The notes under the pieces: model-generated
The model's database searches: none
Told to the model about the DNA's origin: nothing
What the model saw: only the letters and a program-made list of their open reading frames with translations
Shown here: one piece after another, positions 34,995 to 47,972 of the stretch
Numbering within the stretch: the stretch's first letter is position 1
How the letters are laid out: each line of letters starts with the position of its first letter
Translations under genes and position numbers: made by a program
Source: Lamellibrachia columna
Taxonomy: Eukaryota; Annelida; Polychaeta; Sabellida; Siboglinidae
Direction: 5' to 3'
DNA length: 64,000 bases
Assembly: GCA_963662155.1 (NCBI GenBank)
Contig: OY759264.1
Location: 15,879,142-15,943,141, forward strand

Positions 34995-35052
34995 CCATCA
35001 TCATCCATATGTCATCCATGCACTAGATGACCTACTTTAAATTAAAACTTAC
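34255..35052 (-). other. TRIM copy 1, intron 1
   Basis: No coding signal. A CACG/CA microsatellite lies at about 34953-34997. Confidence 0.75.
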
Positions 35053-35556
35053 CTTACACATACGTTCTGTAAACGTTATTTTCTGCAATGCCGACTTTTC
35101 GAAGACTTTATGATCCTTGAAGAGCGGGCTCATGTTGTGTTTGCGCAGACATTCTTCGCAGTAATTTACCTTGCATCTACTACAGTATCCTTTTGCGACG
35201 ACGATCTTTTTGTGTGCTCGACATGGGTCGCATACATTTGCTTTGTGACGCTTACGTATTGTCATCCGTCCGAACGCATCCTTCATCTTATGCACCTTGA
35301 AGTCATTACGCAACCCATCGATGCCGTCCGCTGGAACCGATGTCACTTCCCTGCATGTGGGACAAGACAATTTCCTCAACTGTGCGTGACGTGTTTGCTG
35401 GTTGGCGTCGTAAAAACTTTGAAGACATTCCTCACAGAACGTGTGACCGCATTGGAGCATCTTCGGGTTAGTGAATGGCTCGAGGCAGATCGCACATTGC
35501 AATAGGTCATCTACCGATGACCGATCATCTTCCTCTCGTGTCGATTGACTAGCCAT
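35053..35556 (-). CDS. TRIM copy 1, exon 1 (RING and B-box 1)
   Basis: Start ATG at 35556, 168 codons, ending TGTAAG/GTAAGT in phase 0. The RING finger is complete: C21, C24, C36, H38, C41, C44, C65, C68 (LLQCAICLEPFTNPKMLQCG, HTFCEECLQSF, LSCPTCREVT). B-box 1 follows with C109, C112, C125, C128, C133, C136, H140 and H149. The start of B-box 2 (RMCK) closes the exon. The protein is therefore a RING-type E3 ubiquitin ligase of the TRIM class C kind. TRIM proteins act in the cytoplasm or nucleus, often in antiviral defence. With exons 2-4 the head is about 371 residues. The C-terminal domain is not proven; phase-compatible RRM exons lie downstream. Confidence 0.93.
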
Positions 35557-36060
35557 GACGATTGGTCGTTGGCCGTGTCGTTGCTTCTATATTAAGAAAT
35601 CCAGATGTGTCTTGATTACTTCGTTCTACAATTGTAATACCGTGCACCATTCAGAAACGAAATACAGTTTAAATAATTATAAATAGCGTGGAATTACCAA
35701 GTAAAAAAGTAAAACTTTTATTTAACCATATCTCTAGAAAGCAAGACATTCACCGACTGGCAAGCATAACTTCAGGCAAGAAGCACACCAAATGAGTTGG
35801 CAAATGGAGCGATAGGCACCGAATGCCCCAATTTTGCAACAAGTTCGTCATGGGTAACGGTAGGAACAATTAAATCTATACAAACGATATTGTGGTATTT
35901 ATCTAGAAACACTAATGCAACATTATCTCAACGCCTAACGATAGTTATGCTTCAGTTTCCAAAGTACGCCCCAGGTTATATACTTAATGTAGATAAATAG
36001 CACAATTCTCTATTGTTCTACCTTGCGAACGATATCAGCGCCCGTGCGGCTTCCCCTGGC
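35557..36060 (-). other. Presumed promoter region of TRIM copy 1
   Basis: Sequence upstream of the RING exon. I see no reliable TATA box or other element, and no other gene. Confidence 0.45.
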
Positions 36061-36061
36061 A

Positions 36062-36222
36062 TAAACAGGTGGAAGGCACCAACGGCACATATAATATGGA
36101 GTGAAATAAATTTCCCAGGCGTCAAAATGGCAGCAGGTAGCGTCGAACCCTCTCGACTGACAGTGCGATGTTCTAACCGACGAGCCACCACATCACACTG
36201 TAGGCAGCGTAACAGCTCCCAT
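36062..36222 (-). mobile_element. tRNA-derived SINE
   Basis: On the minus strand the head GTGGTGGCTCGTCGGTTAGA (A-box like) is followed by GTCGAGAGGGTTCGACGC (B-box like), then the family body (GGGAAATTTATTTCACTCCA). Same family as at 37490, 39650 and 63265. Confidence 0.7.
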
Positions 36223-36640
36223 GAAACACGCACCAACTGTCTCCCCGGTCGACACGGTGTGTGGTCACAGCGCGTCACACCAGTCGATTAGACATGGTCT
36301 ATAAGCATGGTAAGTAAAACCCCCGAGGCACATACCTAGACATATACAGGCAAATTATCACAAGAAGGCAACACTCATGACTCATGTATCGGACAGCCAC
36401 AGTTAAGCTGTTGAATATTAGGGGCCATGGACATGGTGGTTCCTGTGATCATATTGGGGTGTATATATACTCTACATATACCTACCCAAATTATTGGAGC
36501 AGCCCCACCCCCTCGGTTCCGACGCCTACGTGAACCCAATTTGGTGACCCGAGCATTTTTTTACCGCACCGACAAACCGACCCTGTCGTGTCATAAACAA
36601 CCGGGTGCTTCAAATATTGTATTTCATATTCATTAAAACT
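36223..36640. other. No gene seen
   Basis: Unique sequence between a SINE and repeat R1. Confidence 0.5.
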
Positions 36641-37115
36641 CCTCAACTGATTTAGCCTATCTCGCATCCGGTTCGTTGCAGCCCTAATATCTAGTGTGTA
36701 ATATACGCACTCGGGTTCATAACAAAGGGCGTATCTCTGTTCAATTCAACGAAATAATTTACTTTAGTCGTTAGATCTGGTAAGGCTCAAAATAGTGGAT
36801 ATTCAAAACGTATTGGGTCAAGGCCGATCATGGTCCATGGACTTCCACCCTATGTCTCCGATCACATGGCAAAGTTATGGAATTTCAGCAAAGGGAGAAT
36901 TCGTGAGTTTTCAGCGTTTCCATTTTTACTTTGATAAATGCTGGATCAAGCATTAAATGATTTAATAGTTTGTCTGATGATTTCACAAAAACTACATATA
37001 AAAGTTGTACAAACGAGCAACCAAAGTATAGTGGATATTAGGTAGGTTTGAAGTTTCACAAAATGAATTTGAAATGAGACGAGCAAATGAACCGAATTTA
37101 GGAGGAACCTTTAAG
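36641..37115. repeat. Dispersed repeat R1, copy 2
   Basis: Second copy of the repeat at 6433-6886, same strand, diverged by substitutions and small indels. Confidence 0.85.
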
Positions 37116-37489
37116 TTGTGTGCATGCGTGCGTGATGTGTGTTCGTTCGCTTGTCAACAACTGGATGTTGAAATAATGTCGTTTTGCTAATTATGTAAGT
37201 AGAATAGCTCCCAACGACTGAAACACATCATACGTATGTATTTACCCGTCCCGCCCGAGCTTACAACAGGCTCAGTGACGTCGGACAAGACTACCTTCCA
37301 GAGCGACCCTTCTTCCTGGCTCCGTCACAAGCTTCGTGTTTATTTCGGTGCACAAATGAGCCCAATTGCATCAACGGTGTAGTCATAACCAGACAACTGT
37401 TGAACATTTGTGTTTGTTCTGACGACCACTGCAGCGAACAATTGTTATTGTTGATCATATACTAACTTGACTACATGACTACCGCTGAA
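37116..37489. other. No gene seen
   Basis: Unique sequence, slightly G+C-richer than its surroundings. Confidence 0.5.
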
Positions 37490-37750
37490 AATGCTTTACA
37501 CTTCATCCCCAGACAGACCAGTTCATGCCATCATTAACTCCACTTTAGCCACGCTGCTATTACTGCTCGAATTCATTTCTTTAATATGTATCCACCTCTG
37601 TCCATACTTATCTATACATACGAATGAACTAAGGCAAAGCGGAGCAAACAAAATCGCCCAAGCTTCAAATCAGCAGCCAGAAGATTCGAACCACGATTCT
37701 CTGGATTAAGAGTCCGACATATTAACCACAGTGCACTGCCCCCCCCCCAA
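37490..37750 (-). mobile_element. tRNA-derived SINE
   Basis: On the minus strand: GTGCACTGTGGTTAATATGT (A-box region), CGTGGTTCGAATCTTCTGGC (B-box), then GAAGCTTGGGCGATTTTGTT and TTAGTTCATTCGTATGTATA. The head edge borders a C10 run at 37739. Confidence 0.8.
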
Positions 37751-39645
37751 CTAATGTAGACCTATGTTGTGGACTGTTCTTGCTATGTTACCGTAGTCAG
37801 TCAACCGCATTCCTTGCCGTGTCTGCCATTCAACCATGCGCCTGTTACCTGCCCAGGTGCTCAACTCAAGTCGTGCGCACTCAACCGTGACAGCTTGCCC
37901 AGCCGTGACCATAAAGTAAACATGAGATTATAACAGCTGTTGACACTTTATGAACACACCTACTCTATGAGGTGAGCGTTAGATCCAACTCATAATTTGT
38001 ATTGCCCATCTCAATGGTGTCACATTTATTACTAGTTTTTAATAAAAACGTGGAAATATTTTACCCGTTTGAATCACGCAGTTTAATAAATTGAGATATA
38101 AATTGGATTGTTTTGACCGTTCCTCTTGAGACCCACTGTTCAGTAGGACGTGTATGCAAAATAAAAACACTAATTGATCCAATGGCGTGCCCCATGACTC
38201 TGAAGTTGAACAATATGCCACACACATTGATAAGTTATCTGGGAGTAATTTGACTAAGAATCGAATACGTAGTTGAACCATAATTTACACATTAAGACAG
38301 CAGTTAAACATTTGAGAGATAAATGTGACTTCAATTAGCGTTTTGGTTGTACGGGAAATGATCTCTGGAATAAGTGTCAGCCACAAATACTAGCTGAAAG
38401 GGTGTGCGTATCAATGACTGGTGTGTGTTGAGTCAGTCACAAAACAAAACCTAACACAACAGTGTTCACTGCTTCTTCATTGTGTCCTTCACTTATCCAT
38501 TGATGTTAGTACAACGTAAAATTTTGTTTGCGAATATAACGTTACCTTACTCGCTGCTGAGGCACCAACCCGTACAACTGCATGTGACACCGTTCCGGAT
38601 GACCGGTCTCGCGACCTTTTCAAAACAGTGACTAGTGCGGCCTTGGTTACCGTCCAAGTACTCTTCGCTTAGAGTAACTAGAACACGACTCCTGTGTGCC
38701 TAGTGCGTTCTGTCGGTTACAAGTCTTCAGATGTCCATTTTCAAGCAAAATACTCGTTAAACGATTGAGACCCGACAAACCGGAAGACTGGCGTGATCTA
38801 GCACTTTCTGCCGGTAGGTGACGCCGCCAATGCAGAAGCTTGGCATTGTTTCTGCCGGTAGGTGGCGTCGCTAATACTGTCGCTTGACACAACGTTACGT
38901 AAATTACAAGAACCGGTGACGTCCGTATCTTAAGAGTATCAGTTTATTGTTCGTAATTTTTTGAAAATCAAAACGTCATCGGTTAATTTAAAACCTATGC
39001 GGCACGTAAAAATTCAGGGAAGAATCACATAAATTGACAAATATAGGGCCTACAGTGTATAGGTGGGCGCCGAATATCCCCAAACAACACACCATTTTTT
39101 TTAGAATAGGAACAATTGTAGCTGTTAAAAACAAGTATGGCTACGTAATGGATTTGTGATATTTTTTCTAGAAGATATAATACCACAGTAAGTCGGTGCC
39201 AAAGAGTAAAACATGGTTCTGTATCTAAAATACGCTTCATATTAGCCATTTGTCTGTATGCCTGTATAGTAATTGCGACCGTGATGTTGTTGCATTGGTA
39301 AATACAGAGCTGGGTAACTCGAGTCCTCAAGTGCGAGTCGAGTCGTATTGTAGATGTACTTTTAGGATACTCGAGCATTTTGGACTTACATGAACTTGGA
39401 GCTTGTCAGTCAAAGACTTGAGACGTGGAAATTCAAACCGAGAATTGGGACTTCAGCAAGGACTTAAACTAATCAATTTTAATGTATCGTGTGTGTAAAC
39501 TATATCTGAGCGAAACTAGCCCAAATATCGATCCATGCCGGTTTGCCGACATCAAGATTGTATTCGTGAAAATGTTCCTCAAGTTGGTAGATAACAAATG
39601 CATTTTCTTCTAAACACAACTGTAGAGATTTACTTACTCAACGTG
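37751..39645. other. No gene seen
   Basis: Nearly 2 kb without recognisable genes or elements. A pair of related stretches (TTTCTGCCGGTAGGTGACGC and TTTCTGCCGGTAGGTGGCGT) lies at 38808 and 38850. Confidence 0.5.
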
Positions 39646-39649
39646 TGGG

Positions 39650-39825
39650 ACGCAGTAGCGTAGCGGTTAGAATGTCGGCCTCTCAGTCGAGAGAACACTG
39701 GTTCGAATCCTCTTGCTGCCGTTTCGAAGCTTTGGTAATTTCGTTCATCCCACGTTGCCACAGTTCACTCATCTGTATAAATGAATACGTGGCTACAGAC
39801 AGAGATGGATATCGGAACGAATAGT
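39650..39825 (+). mobile_element. tRNA-derived SINE, best copy
   Basis: Clear Pol III head: GCAGTAGCGTAGCGGTTAGA (A-box), TCAGTCGAGAGAACACTGG, then GGTTCGAATCC (B-box). The body reads TTTCGTTCATCCCACGTTG and CAGTTCACTCATCTGTATAA. It could be mistaken for a tRNA gene, but the acceptor arm does not close and the family body follows directly. Confidence 0.85.
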
Positions 39826-39829
39826 CTTC

Positions 39830-40095
39830 GCGCAGAAACAATGGAAGATATTTGTGGATGATGTGATGGAAGTAGTGAGGAAGAGATGTGAGCAAGAAAT
39901 GACAGACCACCTGAACAACATAGACATCACAATCCACATAAAGTTAACATATGAAGAAGAAAGCGATAGCTCCTTGCCTTTCCTGGGTACTCGTATGGTA
40001 CCAAAGAGGGATGGAACAATGGAAATGGTAATGTATCAGAAGAAGACCCACACAGACCAGTATTTGAACGTTACCTCTCACCATCCGTTACGATG
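39830..40095 (+). mobile_element. Penelope-like RT fragment
   Basis: Open frame with KQWKIFVDDVMEVVRKRCEQ, then MTDHLNNIDITIHIKLTYEE, ESDSSLPFLGTRMVPKRDGT and MVMYQKKTHTDQYLNVTSHH, which is the PLE stretch from the VDD motif to the THTDxYL motif. It aligns with the element at 24847-25372 but is a separate, older fragment with no endonuclease part. Confidence 0.85.
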
Positions 40096-41567
40096 CAACA
40101 GCATCGTATCATAGCCAGAGGACATGTCAAAACCAGTGTTCATGTCAAAACCAAATGTCTTGCAGCATGCAAAGATGCAGCTACAATAACTATAACATGG
40201 TACGCACACTATTTTGCTTCTGCCAGAGTAGATATGCGTGTCTAAATGAGAGGAGTAAATAGATTAGACGTGAGGCAAATTAGGAGGACTGATGCTTGTA
40301 AACGTAACAAGCAATTTAATAAACATGTGAATAAGATGAAAATGAAATGAGTAACACATGGTTATCTAATAAAATTTGATACTAACGTTTGCATAGTCAC
40401 TGGGAATGCTTATGCAATGTGCCTGTTTTCGCAATGTTCACATAATAATATGGCCGCACGTGCATCTGTTTTTTCTCCAATAAACTGAATGCGTAGGGAA
40501 AGTTAGTCTAGTCAAAATGTAATGCTATATGGTTGCCGGATTTAAAGAATAAAGTCGTTTTTTTAATCTTCGGTAACCACATATGGTCGTCATGTTGCTT
40601 TTTTATATTTGCTTAAATATAAAATGGTGGCATCGTATTCCCCATGTCTGAAAACATGTAAAAATACATTTCAATCATGTTTGTATATAATGTTGTTGCG
40701 AAGATATGAGAATAAGTAAGAATAAGAATTCCACACCTACCTGGATGTCATTTTATGTATCCCAGAGATGAATAGTCAACAATAAAGAACTTTATCAGGC
40801 GAATGGGGGTTAGGTCAAAACTTTCACTTTGGCGGCCCGACTATGACGTTAGCTGAATTTATCCGTCACATGTTCTTCACAAATGGCGCACCAAGATATG
40901 GATACGTAAATACGGACGGCCTCCATTACTGAATACTCTACTTATCTTACTTATTGTTTTATATACGCTATTTCAAAGATGACATGCTTACGTTTTTACA
41001 TGCGATATAATCTAGATATCTAAGAACAGTTATAACTTCACATGACAGATAACACCAGTAATTTTACTGTCGTTTACTTGTTTAAGAAACAGTCCCGCGT
41101 GTATTGGGGGCCAAACTCCCACCAATTTTGAGAATACATGTCCCCCCGTTTTGAGGCCAACCTCTTACATTCTTGGGATCAACCTTCCACTCCCTGCCAC
41201 AACCCTCTCACACTAGTGGTTAATGGGCAAGTTCACTGCTTCAAACTTAAAGCTGAAACTGCATTATGACTACGTATGAGATACGTTCAACGTATAGCTG
41301 AAACGGTCTAGTGTCGTAAGAGTTATCATATGGATGTCACGCGACATGTCATCTGCAAATTTATACGCCTAATGCATAATACATAGCTAATACATGCTAA
41401 TACATAGCTAAACGTTTGCAGCGAGTAATTGTCTTAAACTGATCAGTCGTGCAATGTACACTGGACCACAACTCTACAAAACTCGATTCGTTTGTTGATT
41501 TGACCGTCGCAACAGCTGTTGAACCGATTCGAAAATATAAGCGCGATAACTAATGTTGTGTAACGTG
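40096..41567. other. No gene seen
   Basis: About 1.5 kb of A+T-rich sequence. At 41100-41215 lie loose CCAA-CTC repeats related, in reverse complement, to GTGGGAGGTTGGCCTC repeats at 53930-54070. Confidence 0.5.
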
Positions 41568-41832
41568 CGCCGATCTATGACAAAACATCTCGCAGAATCG
41601 GTCAATGTACGCTGGTCAGCAAGTATAAAAAAGTTCGTTGCAGCAACGGGCCAGTGACAGACCAGCATTTTCTTATGTGACCGCTTCTATGCTAAATTCC
41701 TATGATGATGACAGTCGCTGGATGAAGACAGATAGGCTACATTTACATATATGTGACAGGAGAGGCTGTTTCTATATGAGAATGTTTCGAAAGGATATTC
41801 TCATCGAAACAACTAATCGCCGCACTGAGTGA
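41568..41832. repeat. Dispersed repeat R2, copy 2
   Basis: Second copy of the repeat at 23725-23945, same strand; it contains CGAATCGGTCA-like and GATATTCTCATCGAAAC stretches. Confidence 0.85.
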
Positions 41833-42201
41833 GATGGTGTTCCGTACTACCAGTACGGGTAACCTGGAGCAGCGCGGTCCCCCTAAAAACTGTCAAATTG
41901 TACATTAAACTACGTTAGCACATCTTTAATGTGTTATTGTTATAGACATATATATATTTGTGTTATATTTTGGAGAACTATTTTTCCAGCAAATAGACAA
42001 ACTAGCTGAGATGCATTTATAAAATAGGGACAGGACGTAAGGAAACGTGAAGGAAAGAAACGGGAAGTAAGACAACTGGGGCGAAGGAGGTGGGAGTGGG
42101 GGAGAGAGGAGCAAAGGAGATGGGAGGAAGGAGACGAGAGTGGAGGTGATGGGAGTGAGGTAGACGGGAGGAAACGTGTCAAGAGGGAAGGCGACGGGTA
42201 G
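41833..42201. other. No gene; purine-rich tract
   Basis: About 42030-42200 is GGGAGGAAGG-like purine-rich sequence. No coding signal. Confidence 0.6.
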
Positions 42202-42596
42202 GATATAGATACGCTTGAACGCATACAGAGGAGAGCAACTAACATTATTCCAGAATTGAGAGACCTTATTTATGAAGAACGAAAGAAAGAATGTGGTTTA
42301 ACAACTCTAGAGACAAGGAGGTTAAGAGGAGATCAAATTGAAGTTTTTAAGATATTGAATGTGTATGAATATATTGATAGACATATTTTTTCTCACTCAA
42401 GAAAGATGGCAGAACAAGAGGACATGAGGTAAAATTAGTAAAGGATCAGTGTAGATGGGATATCAGGAAGTACTCGTTCTTACAGAGAACAATGAATGAA
42501 TGGAACAAATTGTCTACGGATTGTGTAACTGCTAGCAGCGTGAATATGTTTAAAAACAAGGTTGACACATATCTCAAGAGGGCGGGTTACACGTAG
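42202..42596 (+). mobile_element. CR1-like LINE, 3' end of ORF2
   Basis: Reads DIDTLERIQRRATNIIPELR, DLIYEERKKECGLTTLETRR and LRGDQIEVFKILNVYEYIDR, a frame change near 42400, then RTRGHEVKLVKDQCRWDIRK, YSFLQRTMNEWNKLSTDCVT and FKNKVDTYLKRAGYT with stop TAG at 42594. This is the well-known C-terminus of CR1/Jockey-like RTs (L-E-x-x-Q-R-R-A-T, L-x-T-L-E-x-R-R-x-R-G-D-x-I, R-K-Y-S-F-x-x-R). Heavily 5'-truncated. Confidence 0.88.
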
Positions 42597-43004
42597 ATGG
42601 ATATTATTTTACCCTTGATAAGCCAATGGCTTCCTTGTCCATTTGCCATATGGGCCTTTGGCTTAGATGGCAAATCTTGTTAAATCGTAATGAAACCATA
42701 GAAAGGAAAATCGTTGCTAATCGTGCAATCGCGCGACACGCAAAACAACTCATGATATGCAAACTGTTAATGTGAGTTAATGTTTTATTCATTGTAGCCA
42801 AACACGGTTTACATGGAACTGTAATCAACATCAAGCAAATCGAGTCTTCCACTGGTATCATTGTATATGAAGGTCGGCAGGTACAACACACTTATGTGTA
42901 TTACAGTAGGGCCATCAAATGAGCTTGATTTTGTTTCATACGATGGTTACACATAAATCGCACAACCATTCATGGTTCCTTCCCGATTTTCATTGGTTTC
43001 GTTT

Positions 43005-46000
43005 CCCGAGTCTAGATTGACTGGGCGGGTCTCACTATCTTTATCGTGTCTGCTTGTTGTGTTTCATGTCTCTAGTTTGGCTAGGCGGGTCTCACTATCT
43101 TTATCGTGTCTGCTTGTTGTGTTTCATGTCTCTAGTTTGACTAGGCGGGTTTCACTATCTTTATCGTGTCTGCTTGTTGTGTTTCATGTCTCTAGTTTGA
43201 CTAGGCGTGTCTCACTATCTTTATCGTGTCTGCTTGTTGTGTTTCATGTCTCTAGTTTGACTAGGCGGGTTTCACTATCTTTATCGTGTCTGCTTGTTGT
43301 GTTTCATGTCTCTAGATTGACTGGGCGGGTTTCACTATCTTTATCGTGTCTGCTTGTTGTGTTTCATGTCTCTAGTTTGACTGGGCGGGTTTCACAATCT
43401 TTATCGTGTCTGCTTGTTGTGTTTCATGTCTCTAGATTGACTGGGCGGGTTTCACTATCTTTATCGTGTCTGCTTGTTGTGTTTCATGTCTCTAGTTTGG
43501 CTAGGCGTGTCTCACTATCTTTATCGTGTCTGCTTGTTGTGTTTCATGTCTCTAGTTTGACTAGGCGGGTTTCACTATCTTTATCGTGTCTGCTTGTTGT
43601 GTTTCATGTCTCTAGTTTGACTAGGCGTGTCTCACTATCTTTATCGTGTCTGCTTGTTGTGTTTCATGTCTCTAGTTTGACTAGGCGGGTTTCACTATCT
43701 TTATCGTGTCTGCTTGTTGTGTTTCATGTCTCTAGTTTGACTAGGCGGGTTTCACTATCTTTATCGTGTCTGCTTGTTGTGTTTCATGTCTCTAGTTTGA
43801 CTAGGCGTGTCTCACTATCTTTATCGTGTCTGCTTGTTGTGTTTCATGTCTCTAGTTTGACTAGGCGGGTTTCACTATCTTTATCGTGTCTGCTTGTTGT
43901 GTTTCATGTCTCTAGATTGACTGGGCGGGTTTCACTATCTTTATCGTGTCTGCTTGTTGTGTTTCATGTCTCTAGTTTGACTAGGCGGGTTTCACTATCT
44001 TTATCGTGTCTGCTTGTTGTGTTTCATGTCTCTAGATTGACTGGGCGGGTTTCACTATCTTTATCGTGTCTGCTTGTTGTGTTTCATGTCTCTAGTTTGG
44101 CTAGGCGTGTCTCACTATCTTTATCGTGTCTGCTTGTTGTGTTTCATGTCTCTAGTTTGACTAGGCGTGTTTCACTATCTTTATCGTGTCTGCTTGTTGT
44201 GTTTCATGTCTCTAGTTTGACTAGGCGTGTCTCACTATCTTTATCGTGTCTGCTTGTTGTGTTTCATGTCTCTAGTTTGACTAGGCGGGTTTCACTATCT
44301 TTATCGTGTCTGCTTGTTGTGTTTCATGTCTCTAGTTTGACTAGGCGGGTTTCACTATCTTTATCGTGTCTGCTTGTTGTGTTTCATGTCTCTAGATTGA
44401 CTGGGCGGGTTTCACTATCTTTATCGTGTCTGCTTGTTGTGTTTCATGTCTCTAGTTTGACTAGGCGTGTTTCACTATCTTTATCGTGTCTGCTTGTTGT
44501 GTTTCATGTCTCTAGATTGACTGGGCGGGTTTCACTATCTCTATATCGTGTCTGCTTGTTGTGTTTCATGTCTCTAGTTTGACAAGGCGTGTCTCACTAT
44601 CTTTATCGTGTCTGCTTGTTGTGTTTCATGTCTCTAGTTTGACTAGGCGGGTTTCACTATCTTTATCATGTCTGCTTGTTGTGTTTCATGTCTCTAGTTT
44701 GACTAGGCGGGTTTCACAATCTTTATCGTGTCTGCTTGTTGTGTTTCATGTCTCTAGATTGACTGGGCGGGTTTCACTATCTTTATCGTGTCTGCTTGTT
44801 GTGTTTCATGTCTCTAGTTTGACTAGGCGGGTTTCACTATCTTTATCGTGTCTGCTTGTTGTGTTTCATGTCTCTAGTTTGACTAGGCGTGTCTCACTAT
44901 CTTTATCGTGTCTGCTTGTTGTGTTTCATGTCTCTACTTTGACTAGGCGTGTTTCACTATCTTTATCGTGTCTGCTTGTTGTGTTTCATGTCTCTAGATT
45001 GACTAGGCGTGTTTCACTATCTTTATCGTGTCTGCTTGTTGTGTTTCATGTCTCTAGTTTGTCTAGGCGTGTCTCACTATCTTTATCGTGTCTGCTTGTT
45101 GTGTTTCATGTCTCTAGTTTGACTAGGCGTGTCTCACTATCTTTATCTTGTCTGCTTGTTGTGTTTCATGTCTCTAGTTTGACTAGGCGGGTTTCACTAT
45201 CTTTATCGTGTCTGCTTGTTGTGTTTCATGTCTCTAGTTTGACTAGGCGTGTCTCACTATCTTTATCGTGTCTGCTTGTTGTGTTTCATGTCTCTAGTTT
45301 GACTAGGCGGGTTTCACTATCTTTATCGTGTCTGCTTGTTGTGTTTCATGTCTCTAGTTTGACTAGGCGTGTCTCACTATCTTTATCATGTCTGCTTGTT
45401 GTGTTTCATGTCTCTAGTTTGAATAGGCGTGTTTCACTATCTTTATCGTGTCTGCTTGTTGTGTTTCATGTCTCTAGTTTGACTAGGCGTGTTTCACTAT
45501 CTTTATCGTGTCTGCTTGTTGTGTTTCATGTCTCTAGTTTGACTAGGCGGGTCTCACTATCTTTATCGTGTCTGCTTGTTGTGTTTGATGTCTCTAGTTT
45601 GACTAGGCGGGTTTCACTATCTTTATCGTGTCTGCTTGTTGTGTTTCATGTCTCTAGTTTGACTAGGCGTGTCTCACTATCTTTATCGTGTCTGCTTGTT
45701 GTGTTTCATGTCTCTAGTTTGACTAGGCGGGTTTCACTATCTTTATCGCGTCTGCTTGTTGTGTTTCATGTCTCTAGATTGACTGGGCGGGTTTCACTAT
45801 CTTTATCGTGTCTGCTTGTTGTGTTTCATGTCTCTAGTTTGACTAGGCGGGTTTCACTATCTTTATCGTGTCTGCTTGTTGTGTTTCATGTCTCTAGATT
45901 GACTGGGCGGGTTTCACTATCTTTATCGTGTCTGCTTGTTGTGTTTCATGTCTCTAGTTTGGCTAGGCGTGTCTCACTATCTTTATCGTGTCTGCTTGTT

Positions 46001-46880
46001 GTGTTTCATGTCTCTAGTTTGACTAGGCGGGTTTCACTATCTTTATCGTGTCTGCTTGTTGTGTTTCATGTCTCTAGTTTGACTAGGCGTGTCTCACTAT
46101 CTTTATCGTGTCTGCTTGTTGTGTTTCATGTCTCTAGTTTGACTAGGCGGGTTTCACTATCTTTATCGTGTCTGCTTGTTGTGTTTCATGTCTCTAGTTT
46201 GACTAGGCGGGTTTCACTATCTTTATCGTGTCTGCTTGTTGTGTTTCATGTCTCTAGTTTGACTAGGCGTGTCTCACTATCTTTATCGTGTCTGCTTGTT
46301 GTGTTTCATGTCTCTAGTTTGACTAGGCGGGTTTCACTATCTTTATCGTGTCTGCTTGTTGTGTTTCATGTCTCTAGATTGACTAGGCGTGTCTCACTAT
46401 CTTTATCGTGTCTGCTTGTTGTGTTTCATGTCTCTACTTTGACTAGGCGTGTTTCACTATCTTTATCGTGTCTGCTTGTTGTGTTTCATGTCTCTAGTTT
46501 GACTAGGCGTGTTTCATTATCTTTATCGTGTCTGCTTGTTGTGTTTCATGTCTCTAGTTTGACTAGGCGTGTTTCACTATCTTTATCGTGTCTGCTTGTT
46601 GTGTTTCATGTCTCTAGTTTGACTAGGCGGGTCTCACTATCTTTATCGTGTCTGCTTGTTGTGTTTCATGTCTCTAGTTTGACTAGGCGGGTTTCACTAT
46701 CTTTATCGTGTCTGCTTGTTGTGTTTCATGTCTCTAGTTTGACTAGGCGGGTTTCACTATCTTTATCGTGTCTGCTTGTTGTGTTTCATGTCTCTAGTTT
46801 GACTGGGCGGGTTTCACTATCTTTATCGTGTCTGCTTGTTGTGTTTCATGTCTCTAGTTTGGCGTGTCTCACTATTGTTG
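43005..46880. repeat. 60-bp minisatellite with higher-order structure
   Basis: About 64 units of exactly 60 bp (GACTAGGCGGGTTTCACTAT...TCATGTCTCTAGTTT), nearly identical, with one 2-bp insertion near 44541. Units differ at a few fixed sites (GGGT or GTGT, TTC or CTC, AGTTT or AGATT, CTAGG or CTGGG). The order of variants in 43441-43920 is repeated at about 45901-46380. Because 60 is a multiple of 3, frames of 536 and 781 codons run through, but these are not genes. Confidence 0.98.
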
Positions 46881-47039
46881 ACATGTCTGCTTGTTGTGTT
46901 GCATAATTAAACGGACAATCCACAACATTGTTTCAACATCATTACATACAAATACATATCTACACAGCGCATCAACAATTTATCTGTGGCGTCGTGTTTT
47001 GTTACAACATCTTAAGCTTCCCTAGATTATATATTGGTG

Positions 47040-47155
47040 TAAGTCTTGCAGATCACACGAACAACCCAACTGTTCTATTTCACCGAGAGAGGTGACTGTG
47101 AGTTGTGCTCCACATAGTTCCAGCCTGCACTCATCTGGTGGCACCTGGTAGGAAC
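47040..47155 (-). pseudogene. Relic of an RRM cassette exon (block B)
   Basis: Minus-strand GTGCCACCAGATGAGTGCAG after a CAG acceptor, then AACTCACAGTCACCTCTCTC, corresponds to the intact start at 55469 and to the relic at 26513. Deletions remove the frame and stops follow. Confidence 0.6.
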
Positions 47156-47226
47156 AAACCAATTACCGTCAGTTTAACATTGAATTTGGGCATTGGTGTT
47201 TAAGAAGCATGTGTTCCCTCAAGAAT

Positions 47227-47972
<746 letters not shown>

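Noticed and set aside
39650..39735. Possible tRNA gene
   Set aside because: A- and B-box patterns are present but the acceptor stem does not pair, and a SINE body shared with other copies follows.
43005..46880. CRISPR-like array
   Set aside because: Units abut directly without unique spacers, and the DNA is eukaryotic.
42972..46906. Two very long frames (536 and 781 codons) of repeated VSLSLSCLLVVFHVSSLTRR type
   Set aside because: They are the plus-strand reading of a 60-bp minisatellite; a period divisible by 3 without stops stays open by construction. No start context, splice sites or other protein features support a gene.
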